This document shows, piece after piece, positions 1-8,635 of a DNA stretch of 64,000 nt. Position 1 is the stretch's first letter, and each line of letters starts with the position of its first letter. The notes below the pieces were generated by a model. That model saw only the letters and a list, made by a program, of their open reading frames with translations, did no database searches and was not told the origin of the DNA. The stretch is from Acinetobacter sp. ANC 4173 (GTDB lineage: Bacteria; Pseudomonadota; Gammaproteobacteria; Pseudomonadales; Moraxellaceae): positions 62,001-126,000 of the forward strand of contig NZ_SJOF01000006.1 in the NCBI RefSeq assembly GCF_004331255.1, written 5' to 3'. The translations under genes were made by a program, and so were the position numbers.

Positions 1-247
1 CAACTTTTTTCTGCTTGAGGCTGACCAGTTGCTCACGGGACAAAAATGCAGTCAACCATGCTGTGTTCGGACTGAATTTCATCAACCATTTCAGTATTCG
101 ATAGTGCCATTTGCTGGGTAATTTGAGTGTGAGCCATTCCACCTCATAAGTTTGCTGTTGATTTAAAAGCTGTATAATTCCCTGTGTCTGGGTTTCATGA
201 CCTGCTTTGCCATCGGTAAGTGCAAGAATAAGTGGCTGTTGGCTCAT
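1..247 (-). CDS. ELM1-like (DUF1022/PF06258) protein, OC locus, 3' end cut by window
   Basis: The reading frame opens at an ATG at 247 and runs off the left edge, so only about 82 N-terminal residues are visible. Residues 5-20 contain LILALTDGKAGHETQ. The same DGKAGH-x-x-Q signature begins the neighbour at 2069-2959, so the two are related. The family is annotated as 'mitochondrial fission ELM1-like'; in bacteria it sits in LOS/LPS clusters and is probably a GT-B-type sugar transferase, which is inference. It follows the GT4 gene with a 12-bp gap and is probably co-transcribed. The position on the ilvE side of the outer-core locus supports a role in LOS core assembly. The C-terminal half cannot be assessed. 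Confidence 0.75.
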   Translation of the reverse strand, partial: MSQQPLILALTDGKAGHETQTQGIIQLLNQQQTYEVEWLTLKLPSKWHYRILKWLMKFSPNTAWLTAFLSREQLVSLKQKKV

Positions 248-259
248 ATTAAATCCCAT

Positions 260-1243
260 TTATGACACAAGCAAAGATTGATAAATTTGTAAGGTATGTT
301 CAATCATTTTCTGAAAAGTAAGCTGTTCTTGCGCCATTGCATACGCAGATGCAAAATCCATAGAGGGGTCTGCGACTTGTAAATAATGCTGAAGCAAGGT
401 ATTTAAAGCATTACTGCTCCCTGCCTCACATAAGAATTCCGCTGGAACAAATTCTGCCATCATTCCAACATCAGTACCCAATACAGGTCGATTCAATAAT
501 AGGCTTTCTGCCAAAGTATAAGGACCACCCTCACGCAATGATGAAACAATTAATGCTTCATGTTCATTGATCAACGTATGAATATCTGAACGATAGCCTA
601 ACAAAGAAACCCGATTAGACAATTGATACTGCTGAATCAGTTGTTCAAGCTTGCTCCGCTCCTCACCTTCTCCAACAATTGAAAGTGAATGTGGAATATA
701 TTTCCAAGCCTCTAGTAACAGATCAAAACCTTTCACCGAATTTAAACGCCCAATCGCAATAAACTTTCGGTTTTTCTGAAAAGGTGTTGGCGATACAGTA
801 ATTTTAGTGCCGTTATAAACAACTGTAGTTTTATTCGGTTGATTTAAAATCTCCGCAACCGAACGACTCACGGCAATTACGTGATCAAATGCAAAATACG
901 CCTGATTACTTTTCTTTTTGCCGTGAACAGTCACCACACTTGGAAAACTAAATTGTTTGAGCATACCTTGTAACAGCTTCGCAGTTTTAGAAGCATGCGC
1001 ATGTAAAATATCAGGCTGAGTTGCCAGAATGACTTTTTTTAGTTGATATTTCGTCCATGGGTTATAGCGGCTGCCGCTCATATCAAAGGTAACAAAATTG
1101 ACCTTCTCAGACAGTTGGCTTTGATATTTTTGATGTGCAATTAAAGAAACTTGATGAAACTGCGCGAGCCCTTCCGCAAGTTCTAACACATGCTTTTCTA
1201 AACCACCGTCTTCATCACTGGCCATTACAAGCGTAATGTTCAT
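260..1243 (-). CDS. Glycosyltransferase family 4 (LOS outer-core type)
   Basis: This 327-residue protein has a GT-B fold layout. The N-terminal half begins MNITLVMASDEDGGLEKHV, the usual donor/acceptor loop of GT4 enzymes, and includes PDILHAHASK near residue 78. The C-terminal Glycos_transf_1 half has FIAIGRLNSVKGFDLL near residue 165, and the signature SSLREGGPYTLAESL near 237 carries the E-x7-E-like nucleotide-sugar motif. There is no signal peptide; it should act at the cytoplasmic face. It lies 2 bp from the deacetylase stop and 12 bp from the next ELM1-like gene, so it belongs to one operon. A role in adding a sugar to the lipooligosaccharide outer core is inferred from the location beside ilvE; donor and linkage cannot be read. 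Confidence 0.88.
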   Translation of the reverse strand: MNITLVMASDEDGGLEKHVLELAEGLAQFHQVSLIAHQKYQSQLSEKVNFVTFDMSGSRYNPWTKYQLKKVILATQPDILHAHASKTAKLLQGMLKQFSFPSVVTVHGKKKSNQAYFAFDHVIAVSRSVAEILNQPNKTTVVYNGTKITVSPTPFQKNRKFIAIGRLNSVKGFDLLLEAWKYIPHSLSIVGEGEERSKLEQLIQQYQLSNRVSLLGYRSDIHTLINEHEALIVSSLREGGPYTLAESLLLNRPVLGTDVGMMAEFVPAEFLCEAGSSNALNTLLQHYLQVADPSMDFASAYAMAQEQLTFQKMIEHTLQIYQSLLVS

Positions 1244-1245
1244 AT

Positions 1246-2061
1246 TTAGCCCTCACGCTTGCCCAATTTAAGTCTTAACTTCACTGCAAAGAGTGAATCT
1301 TTCCCACTAATTTTAATGCGTTGCAACTGCATAAAATCAGGTTGCTCAGCATCAATACCTTCAATGGTTGTTACCGCATTGTGATAGCCAGCCTGTTTTG
1401 CCAACGCCACATCACGTGCAGAATAAATCCCAAAAGGATAGGCAAAACTGGTCACGGGCTGTTGAATTAATTGTTCAAGTTGTTGTTTAGAATCAGCTAA
1501 CTCTTGAAGGCATTCAGTATCATCAAGTTTAGCTAGATTGGCGTGGGTCATGGTGTGTGAGCCAATTTCAACCCAACCACTCCGGGCCAAAAACTTCACT
1601 TGCTCATCATTGAGTTTCGGTTCACGTGCCAGTTCACCGCTATTATGATGGGCTTTTTTATAAGTCGACCAGTCACGATCATGCCGATCAACCACCACAT
1701 AAATGGTGGCTTTGGCTTGATATTTTTCTAAAATCGGATACGCATTTTCTAAGTTATCCAAATAACCATCATCAAAAGTAATTGCGACGGTTTTTTCAGG
1801 GTGTTGTCCCCAATTCTGTTGTAATTCTTGCATCGTAACAAAATGAAAACCTTGCGCGCTCATCCATGCAACTTGCTGCTCAAATTGTTCAGGTGTAACT
1901 CGCAGCTTATTAAATTTTGCCCCATCCATATGCTCTCGTACCATGTGATACATCAGTACACGTGGTCGTTTCCAGTCTATAGCTGGCTTCCACCAAGCAT
2001 ACTTATAACTAAACAGTACCACCATCACGAACAGAACAAGAAATAAGTAAATCACAGGCAA
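1246..2061 (-). CDS. Polysaccharide deacetylase (NodB homology), membrane anchored
   Basis: Residues with VAITFDDGYLDN and EIGSHTMTHANL are the two NodB/CE4 motifs that bind the divalent metal (Asp-Asp and His-x3-His). A hydrophobic segment (VIYLFLVLFVMVVLF) precedes the catalytic domain, so the domain is probably anchored on the periplasmic side. The start is uncertain. The longest frame begins at 2181 and overlaps the upstream ELM1-like gene by 113 bp; an ATG at 2118 still overlaps by 50 bp. TTG 2061 or GTG 2055, just after the upstream stop and behind an AGAAG element, give a neat signal-anchor protein; I use 2061. Pda-type genes are known members of Acinetobacter outer-core loci; deacetylation of an N-acetylhexosamine in the core is inferred. 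Confidence 0.82.
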   Translation of the reverse strand: MPVIYLFLVLFVMVVLFSYKYAWWKPAIDWKRPRVLMYHMVREHMDGAKFNKLRVTPEQFEQQVAWMSAQGFHFVTMQELQQNWGQHPEKTVAITFDDGYLDNLENAYPILEKYQAKATIYVVVDRHDRDWSTYKKAHHNSGELAREPKLNDEQVKFLARSGWVEIGSHTMTHANLAKLDDTECLQELADSKQQLEQLIQQPVTSFAYPFGIYSARDVALAKQAGYHNAVTTIEGIDAEQPDFMQLQRIKISGKDSLFAVKLRLKLGKREG

Positions 2062-2068
2062 CTTCTGC

Positions 2069-2959
2069 TTATTGAGCGAGAAGATATGTTGCCACACGCT
2101 CTGCTTCTTTAAAAGCATTTGGTTCGGGCAACTGAGCGAACAAGAGCGATTCCGAGACAATTCCTTTCGCCAATAATCCATCTACCGATGTCGTAATTCG
2201 ATCTTGTTTCATCCGATCCATAGCAATCACGCCAACTCTACAACCAGCAGTCAGTGCCTCATAAATCATCGAGACGCTATCTTCCGTAACCCAAACCGCC
2301 TCTGCCTTTTGCATTTCTTCAAAAATCCAGCCTTGCGGCGTCTGTTCTACAGGAAAAAAGCGTACATGAGGTAAAAAGGGATATGCATTCAAACGCGCTA
2401 CAAAAGATGTTGGTGTTCGGCGTGAGGTGGTCAGCACAATTTCGCTATCCGAATGTTGTTCGACAATCGTTTGAATGGAGGTAAATACTTTTTCATCATG
2501 CCATTGATGTCGTTTGGATGAACCACCCAAAGCAATTAAAATCCGTCCAGATTGATGACTTTGCTCATTCACGATTGGATTCAATGCACCTTGGGTCACA
2601 ATCACATGATCAGATGCTTGAACATCATCATGTGCCGGAATCACACTATAATCAAACCAAGCGAATGGATAATTCGGTTTCATCAAAATCACAGTTTTGG
2701 CTTGAGTATAAATTTTTCCAAGCAACAACACACGTAATTGGGTATGACTGCCCACACCAAAAATAAAATCGGGTGTAGTTTGGAGCTGGGGAATAGATCT
2801 GCGAAAGAATCCTGTCAACAAAGGGAATATGGCCAAGTCATTGATCGAAATCTCTTCAAAACTCACGGTTTCTACAGATTGTCTTTGTATAGCGTTAAAC
2901 AAGCCAAGTGCTTGTGAACGATGTCCTGCTTTTCCATCACTGACATAGACAATATGCAT
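2069..2959 (-). CDS. ELM1-like (DUF1022/PF06258) protein, first gene of OC locus
   Basis: This 296-residue soluble protein starts MHIVYVSDGKAGHRSQALG, the hallmark of the ELM1-like family, and contains GRILIALGGSSKRHQWHD near residue 140 and AVWVTEDSVSMIYEALTAG near residue 220. The second motif resembles the nucleotide-sugar-binding end of GT-B transferases. It is the gene closest to ilvE and is related to the partial gene at 1-247. In Acinetobacter baumannii the outer-core locus lies between ilvE and aspS, so a glycosyltransferase function in LOS core synthesis is the best inference. No biochemical activity can be read directly. A terminator separates it from ilvE upstream, so the cluster probably has its own promoter. 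Confidence 0.82.
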   Translation of the reverse strand: MHIVYVSDGKAGHRSQALGLFNAIQRQSVETVSFEEISINDLAIFPLLTGFFRRSIPQLQTTPDFIFGVGSHTQLRVLLLGKIYTQAKTVILMKPNYPFAWFDYSVIPAHDDVQASDHVIVTQGALNPIVNEQSHQSGRILIALGGSSKRHQWHDEKVFTSIQTIVEQHSDSEIVLTTSRRTPTSFVARLNAYPFLPHVRFFPVEQTPQGWIFEEMQKAEAVWVTEDSVSMIYEALTAGCRVGVIAMDRMKQDRITTSVDGLLAKGIVSESLLFAQLPEPNAFKEAERVATYLLAQ

Positions 2960-2988
2960 AAACTTAAACCATGATAAAATTTCAATAA

Positions 2989-3016
2989 AAAAGGCGAAAC
3001 CGAAGTCTCGCCTTTT
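2989..3016 (-). terminator. Rho-independent terminator of ilvE
   Basis: On the minus strand a 12-bp stem (AAAAGGCGAGAC / GTTTCGCCTTTT) closes on a TTCG tetraloop and runs into a T-rich tract. It lies 17 bp past the ilvE stop and separates the glnE-ilvE unit from the outer-core genes. Confidence 0.82.
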
Positions 3017-3033
3017 AATCTTAACCGATCAAC

Positions 3034-3960
3034 TTAGTTTACGTAAGTCAACCAATGTGCATATTTGTCGTTACGACCTTGAACTGCATCAAAGTAAGTC
3101 TTTTGAATTTCAGTCGTAATTGGGCCACGTACACCACAACCAATTTGACGGTCATCGTATTCACGAATTGGTGTCACTTCCGCAGCTGTACCCGTAAAGA
3201 ATGCTTCATCGGCAATGTAGAACTCATCACGCGTAATACGGCGTTCTACTACCTCATAACCTAAGTCTTTGGCAATGGTAATCACCGTTTGACGCGTAAT
3301 ACCGTCAAGCGCACCACCTGAAATATCTGGGGTATGCAATACACCATCTTTCACGAGGAATACGTTTTCGCCAGAACCTTGGCATACATAGCCTTGAGGA
3401 TCCATTAACATTGCTTCATCGTAACCTGAATGTGCAACTTCTTGGTGGGCCAAAATAGACAAAGTATAGTTGCCCGAAGCTTTTGCTTTACACATGGTCA
3501 CGTTTGGATGGTGATGCGTAAACGAAGAAGTTTTTACGCGAATCCCTTTCGCCATAGCTTCTTCACCCAAATATGCACCCCAACCCCACGCTGCAACTGC
3601 GGCATGAATGGTGTTGTTGGTCGCTGCAATACCCAGTTTTTCAGACCCAATCCAGATTAAAGGGCGTAAATAGCAAGATGCTAATTTATTTTCACGAACC
3701 ACATCAATTTGAGCTTGTTCTAGCGTCGCTTGATCAAATGGAACTTTCATTTGATAAATTTTTGCAGAATTAAGCAAACGCTTAGTGTGGTCTTTTAAAC
3801 GGAAAATCGCTGTACCTTTTGGTGTCTCGTAAGCACGCACACCTTCAAAGACACCCATACTGTAGTGCAAAGTATGCGTTAAAACGTGAACTTTCGCTTC
3901 ACGCCAGTCAACCAATTGTCCATCTTGCCAAATAAAACCATCACGATCAGCCAAATTCAT
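3034..3960 (-). CDS. ilvE: Branched-chain amino acid aminotransferase
   Basis: This 308-residue class IV PLP aminotransferase catalyses the last step of valine, leucine and isoleucine synthesis in the cytoplasm. Visible marks are the N-terminal DRDGFIWQDGQLVDW, HYSMGVFEGVRAY, the PLP-lysine region KAKASGNYTLSILA near residue 160, and GSGENVFLVKDG near 195. I start at the ATG at 3960, which follows a GGAG element by 8 nt; a GTG three codons upstream is in frame but less well placed. It follows glnE by 18 bp, so the two are probably co-transcribed. Together with aspS, ilvE brackets the outer-core LOS locus in Acinetobacter, which explains the genes on its downstream side. Confidence 0.97.
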   Translation of the reverse strand: MNLADRDGFIWQDGQLVDWREAKVHVLTHTLHYSMGVFEGVRAYETPKGTAIFRLKDHTKRLLNSAKIYQMKVPFDQATLEQAQIDVVRENKLASCYLRPLIWIGSEKLGIAATNNTIHAAVAAWGWGAYLGEEAMAKGIRVKTSSFTHHHPNVTMCKAKASGNYTLSILAHQEVAHSGYDEAMLMDPQGYVCQGSGENVFLVKDGVLHTPDISGGALDGITRQTVITIAKDLGYEVVERRITRDEFYIADEAFFTGTAAEVTPIREYDDRQIGCGVRGPITTEIQKTYFDAVQGRNDKYAHWLTYVN

Positions 3961-3978
3961 GGCACACACTCCAAATTT

Positions 3979-6732
3979 TTATATACAGTCATTTTTATCC
4001 AACATAGCCGTTGGATCTATTAATCTTTGCCATAACTTGCAAACGATCACGCGGGTATCGTGCCAGTCCGCAGCATTGACTTGCATGGATTGATTCGCAA
4101 GCGCTAAACGGTGGCTCTCGGCTCGTTCACTGAGATAAGCTTGAATCAATGCTGTTGCATCGTTACTGGATAAGCAACCTGCTTTTGCAGCGTCTTCAAG
4201 GATTCGTACATTGTCGGAGTAGTGGGCGAGATCGGGATTCGACCCACTCCAGGCTAACACAGCATACTGTGCCATAAATTCAATATCAACGATACCACCT
4301 GCATCCTGTTTTAAATGAAAAATTCCATCTTTTTGCTGTTCTTTAGAAGAGCCTAAATGGTCTTTCATTTTTTGGCGCATTTTGAGTACTTCTTCGCGGA
4401 CATTTGCCTCATCTCTTGGTCGCGTTAAGATACGACAGCGTAGTTGCTCGAACTTATCTCGCAATGTTTCTTCACCCGCAATCGAGCGTGCGCGTACCAA
4501 TGCCTGATGTTCCCACAACCACGCATTTTTAAGTTGGTATTGTTCAAATGCTTTTAAGCTAGTGACAAGCACACCTGCTTCCCCCGAAGGACGCAAACGT
4601 GTGTCAATTTCATAGACCCGACCATCTAAAGTTTGGGTAGTCATCAATGAGATAAACTTTTGCGCCACACGCATGGCAAATTCAAAACCACTAATCGATT
4701 TTGGTCCATCGGTATCTGACTGTTCATCCATATAGTGAATGAACACCAGATCAAGGTCTGAACCATAGCCCAACTCAATGCCACCTACCTTACCATAGCC
4801 CGCAACGGCAAACGCCATGTGATCAATGGCACAGCGTTGCCCTTCAATATCCACAGGGAAACCGTGCCTTTTTGCGACCATCTGGTAGGCTAAATTTAAG
4901 GTTGCATTGACAGAAACTTCTGCAATATCGGTCAATGCATCGGAGACTTTCATCAGTGGGCTTTCTGCCAAAACATCACTGGCAGCCACAGCCAAAACAT
5001 TGGATTTTTTAAATAGACGGAGTACCCGCATCAGGTCTTCTACTTCATCCAGTTCAATGCGCAGTAATTGCTGACGTAATGAATCTTGTAAATCTTGACG
5101 GCGAGGCAATTCAAAATCCATCGACAAAAATTCATCCAGCAACACAGGATAATGCGTCAATTCTTCACAAATCCACGGGCTAACAGTCGCCATTTTGACT
5201 AAACGCTGTAGCGCGCCCTTGCTCTCAATCAACATCACCAGATACACCGTACGGCGCATTACCGATTCGACCAAAGGCATTAAACGCAATAAAGCCGTCT
5301 GCGGTTTATCCGATTCTAAAATTGCCTCAATCAAATGCGGCCAGAACATTTTCAAACGTTGTACTGCTTTTGCTGGCAGTTTTTTCAAGGCATTACCATA
5401 CCAAAACTCATGCACTAAATTTTTGGCATCATCATCCAGTACGGCTTGTAAACGTTGTTCTAACTGACCAAAACTCTCGATTAATGGATCAGGTTCTTTT
5501 TCTTTAATCAAATGCTCGAATTGATAAATGACTTTAGCGCGCTTCTGATTCAGCACATCCAAAAATTCTTGCCAGTCGGCATAACCTAAAGTATCTACCA
5601 TACGTTGGCGCAGTTCAGGCTCATTTGGTAAAGATTGCGTCTGTTGATCATTTAAGGCCTGAATGGCATGTTCTACTCGACGCAGAAATAAATAGGCATC
5701 TTCCAGTTCATTCACAACTTGTGGGTCAAGTAATCCCACCTCACCCAAATGATGCAAACTCACCAAACATTGACGATCTTGTAACTCGAGTTTTGAACCA
5801 CCATAAATTAATTGGAAAACTTGTACGATAAATTCAACTTCGCGAATCCCGCCTGCCCCCAGTTTAATGTCGTCTTCAATATTACGACGCGCCACTTCTC
5901 GTTCAATCATGGCTTTCATTTCGCGCATGGCTTCAAATGCGGTGTAATCGACGTAGCGTCGGAATACAAATGGACGTGTCATGGCGAGCAATTCATCGCC
6001 TTGCTTGCCGCCCGTCACAATACGTGCTTTGATCCAAGCATAACGCTCCCATTCACGTCCATGCTGACTCAAATATTTTTCTAAAGCCACGTGACTAATT
6101 GCGAGCGCAGATCCATCTCCCCACGGACGCAGACGCATATCCACACGAAACACAAAACCATCAGCAGTCATGTGATCCAGTAAATAAATCAGCTTTTGTC
6201 CCCAAAGAATACAAAACTGCTGGACATCAATACATTTACGTCCATTGGTTTCACCTTGCTCATCAAAAGCAAAAATCAGATCAATGTCACTCGATAGATT
6301 TAACTCTTGTGCACCATGTTTTCCCATAGCAATCACAATCAAATCTTGCACTTTACCGTTATAGCCAATCGGTTCACCGTGCTTAGCAACTAAGGGTTTC
6401 CGTGCAAATGCTTTTGCTGCGCAGACCATCGCATCCGCAAAATCAGATAACTCGCGCGTTAAGGTCACAACATCGGTCAATTGGTTCGCATCTTGCCAAA
6501 TCCAGCGAAACATCAAACGTGCCCGCAAAATGCGACTTAAACGCAGCCATGTGGTTTCATCTTCTACGTTGTCTAATTCTTGGTGAACGTGTAAAAAAAT
6601 TTGCGAGGTGGTTAATGAAGTCCGAAACTGATCAACGCCATAATCTTGTTCTAATAAGGTTGTATGGATTGCCAAAACCTGTTCTGCATACTGGCTCGCA
6701 CACAACGTTTTTTGCAATTGTTCAGCGTTCAT
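3979..6732 (-). CDS. glnE: Bifunctional glutamine synthetase adenylyltransferase/adenylyl-removing enzyme
   Basis: This protein of about 917 residues controls glutamine synthetase by AMP addition and removal in response to PII. Two nucleotidyltransferase domains are visible: one with LSSDIDLIFAFDEQG near residue 150 (adenylyl-removing half) and one with GYGSDLDLVFIHYMDEQ near 660 (adenylyl-transferase half). Each is followed by a helical PII-uridylyltransferase-like domain (GAGGIREVEFIVQ; QDAGGIVDIEFMAQY). The length is close to the E. coli enzyme (946). The ATG at 6732 is preceded by GGAG; an adjacent TTG at 6735 is possible. ilvE follows after 18 bp, a frequent arrangement in Acinetobacter. 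Confidence 0.97.
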   Translation of the reverse strand: MNAEQLQKTLCASQYAEQVLAIHTTLLEQDYGVDQFRTSLTTSQIFLHVHQELDNVEDETTWLRLSRILRARLMFRWIWQDANQLTDVVTLTRELSDFADAMVCAAKAFARKPLVAKHGEPIGYNGKVQDLIVIAMGKHGAQELNLSSDIDLIFAFDEQGETNGRKCIDVQQFCILWGQKLIYLLDHMTADGFVFRVDMRLRPWGDGSALAISHVALEKYLSQHGREWERYAWIKARIVTGGKQGDELLAMTRPFVFRRYVDYTAFEAMREMKAMIEREVARRNIEDDIKLGAGGIREVEFIVQVFQLIYGGSKLELQDRQCLVSLHHLGEVGLLDPQVVNELEDAYLFLRRVEHAIQALNDQQTQSLPNEPELRQRMVDTLGYADWQEFLDVLNQKRAKVIYQFEHLIKEKEPDPLIESFGQLEQRLQAVLDDDAKNLVHEFWYGNALKKLPAKAVQRLKMFWPHLIEAILESDKPQTALLRLMPLVESVMRRTVYLVMLIESKGALQRLVKMATVSPWICEELTHYPVLLDEFLSMDFELPRRQDLQDSLRQQLLRIELDEVEDLMRVLRLFKKSNVLAVAASDVLAESPLMKVSDALTDIAEVSVNATLNLAYQMVAKRHGFPVDIEGQRCAIDHMAFAVAGYGKVGGIELGYGSDLDLVFIHYMDEQSDTDGPKSISGFEFAMRVAQKFISLMTTQTLDGRVYEIDTRLRPSGEAGVLVTSLKAFEQYQLKNAWLWEHQALVRARSIAGEETLRDKFEQLRCRILTRPRDEANVREEVLKMRQKMKDHLGSSKEQQKDGIFHLKQDAGGIVDIEFMAQYAVLAWSGSNPDLAHYSDNVRILEDAAKAGCLSSNDATALIQAYLSERAESHRLALANQSMQVNAADWHDTRVIVCKLWQRLIDPTAMLDKNDCI

Positions 6733-7048
6733 CAAGAGCTACTCTCCTTCTTTGGCACATGCCTGATTCAACTTTTTTTAAGCCATCGAGCTTCATGACA
6801 TCTTAATTTTCATCTATTAGATAATCATTCTAGTTTTTACCCAGATTCAAGCATCAATGACACTTTGAATCCGTTAGGTTCTGACCGAATACCCAGCATA
6901 TTTCGAAATAATCAGAGCCGATATTGGGCATAAGTCTGAATTCGACTTGAGTTCGAGTGTACTCAATCAGATGCGGGGATACTACCGAATGCTTTCAGTT
7001 TTGAAGGATTTTTTCGAACAATCTGAATCATTAGGAAAAGGCAGGCTG
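6733..7048. other. Intergenic region between glnE and the histidine kinase gene
   Basis: These 316 bp hold the glnE ribosome-binding site and presumably its promoter. I see no ORF with a plausible ribosome-binding site, no RNA gene and no clear terminator. A few short direct and inverted repeats around TTCGA and CCCA are too short to interpret. Confidence 0.5.
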
Positions 7049-8311
7049 TTAAGGCGAAACTTCTTTTTTCTTTTGGCTTTGACCCAGAGCTAAATATGAT
7101 TCTGCTTGCGGTAAAGTCACTTTAAATAAGGTCCCTTCCCCTTCTTTAGATTGTACTTGGATGTCGCCCTGATTAATTTCTACAAAACGTTTACACAGTA
7201 CTAAGCCAAGCCCCATGCCCTTTTCGCCATCCGTACCTTTAAAACTGACCGTTAATCGCGGTTGAAATAGCTGTTCGATTTGTTGTGCGGTCATGCCCAA
7301 GCCCGTGTCTTGAATGGCAATTTCGACCCCTTTTTCATTCACTTCAGCAGAAATCTTCACCACGCCAGAACCATCCATATGGGTAAACTTCAACGCATTC
7401 GAGACCAAATTCTGAATCACTGAAGTGACCATATTAATATCGGCAAAGACTTTGATCTCTTCGGGTACAGCGTCAATCAATTGGATCTTCTTTTTAATGG
7501 CTAAGCCATTCAACACATCAAAAACAATTTTTGAAGCCTGTTTCAACTGGAAATTAATGGGATGGAAGACAAAACGCCCACCTTCTGCCATTGCCCAATT
7601 GAGTAAACTTTCCAATAAGCTATATGTCGATTGCGTCGTGTCATGCAAATAGTCTGCAATATTCTGAATGCTATCTTCATCCAAACTACTACGCTCTTGG
7701 GCTAACACTTCTGAAAATCCGAGCAAGCCATGAAATGGGGCACGTAAATCATGTGCAATAATCTGGAAGAATTTGGTTTTACTAAAATTTAATGCAGACT
7801 GCTGCTCATACATTTCTTTCAGTTCGGCATGATCAATTTTAAGTTCAATATGCTTCATTAAACTGGCAAATAACTCTTGCAGCATTTGAATTTGATCTTG
7901 GGTAAATGCTTGTGTTTGATGGTCAAACAAAGCCACATGACCAACTGAATGACCTTCGCTATTTTGTAAATTCAAAACCACTAAACGGGGCTGTGCTACC
8001 AAGCCTAAAGTCGAAATTGCTGTTAAGAAAATTGAATAGTCAGGATGACGCTCATCGATATAGGCTTGTCTGACCAAACTGGGAAACAATGGGGAACTGG
8101 CATAAGCTTTTAAACCCGACTGCATGGACACCCATGCATAAGGCTCATTATAAAATTGTAAAACAGCATAATCCACGGCAAGCAGTTGTCGCGCCAATTT
8201 GAGAAAACTCGCAATTTGATTCTGTGATGAGGTAATCCCTAACAGCAATGACAGTCTACAAGCACTTAACTGCTCGGTTTCTGAGCCAATCTCTAAGAGT
8301 TGTATGTTCAT
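7049..8311 (-). CDS. Sensor histidine kinase with N-terminal GAF-like domain (orphan)
   Basis: The 420-residue protein has no membrane segment, so it should be cytoplasmic. Residues about 20-155 resemble a GAF sensor fold. The H-box FFQIIAHDLRAPFHGLLGF has the phospho-accepting His at about 187. The N-box SVIQNLVSNALKFT, the G1 box IQDTGLGMTAQQIEQLF and the G2 box GEKGMGLGLVLCKRF form a complete HATPase. No receiver domain is fused and no response regulator gene lies nearby, so the partner is unknown. The divergent neighbour is a diguanylate cyclase across a 324-bp gap; a functional link is possible but unproven. The signal cannot be predicted. Confidence 0.88.
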   Translation of the reverse strand: MNIQLLEIGSETEQLSACRLSLLLGITSSQNQIASFLKLARQLLAVDYAVLQFYNEPYAWVSMQSGLKAYASSPLFPSLVRQAYIDERHPDYSIFLTAISTLGLVAQPRLVVLNLQNSEGHSVGHVALFDHQTQAFTQDQIQMLQELFASLMKHIELKIDHAELKEMYEQQSALNFSKTKFFQIIAHDLRAPFHGLLGFSEVLAQERSSLDEDSIQNIADYLHDTTQSTYSLLESLLNWAMAEGGRFVFHPINFQLKQASKIVFDVLNGLAIKKKIQLIDAVPEEIKVFADINMVTSVIQNLVSNALKFTHMDGSGVVKISAEVNEKGVEIAIQDTGLGMTAQQIEQLFQPRLTVSFKGTDGEKGMGLGLVLCKRFVEINQGDIQVQSKEGEGTLFKVTLPQAESYLALGQSQKKKEVSP

Positions 8312-8635
8312 AATTGCCTCGGGGGAAAATCAAACATTGCGACTGTCGATTATGCAGATTCAGTTAAATCTTTAATTAAGAATAGATTTTGGAATTATGA
8401 TACAAAAAATTAAAATATATTTACAAAAACAATATAATACTTAATCTCTGAGTTGACCAGTCATGCGCGTGTTAAACGCATAGATAAATTTCATCAAAAC
8501 TAGATTTTTATCTCGTTTCTCTATACATTGTCCGATGTAAAACAAGTTTTATTCAGACTGACTTTCAATCCAATATCGTCACTCGACAGCATTTAGCATA
8601 TACGACATTTTCAACAGCACCCGACTTATATTGTG
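8312..8635. other. Divergent intergenic region, kinase / diguanylate cyclase
   Basis: These 324 AT-rich bp lie between two divergently transcribed signalling genes and must contain both promoters. I find no ORF, hairpin terminator or operator that I can name. Confidence 0.5.

Noticed and set aside
6736..7048. Possible small RNA between glnE and the kinase
   Set aside because: Short repeats are present, but I found no promoter plus terminator combination.
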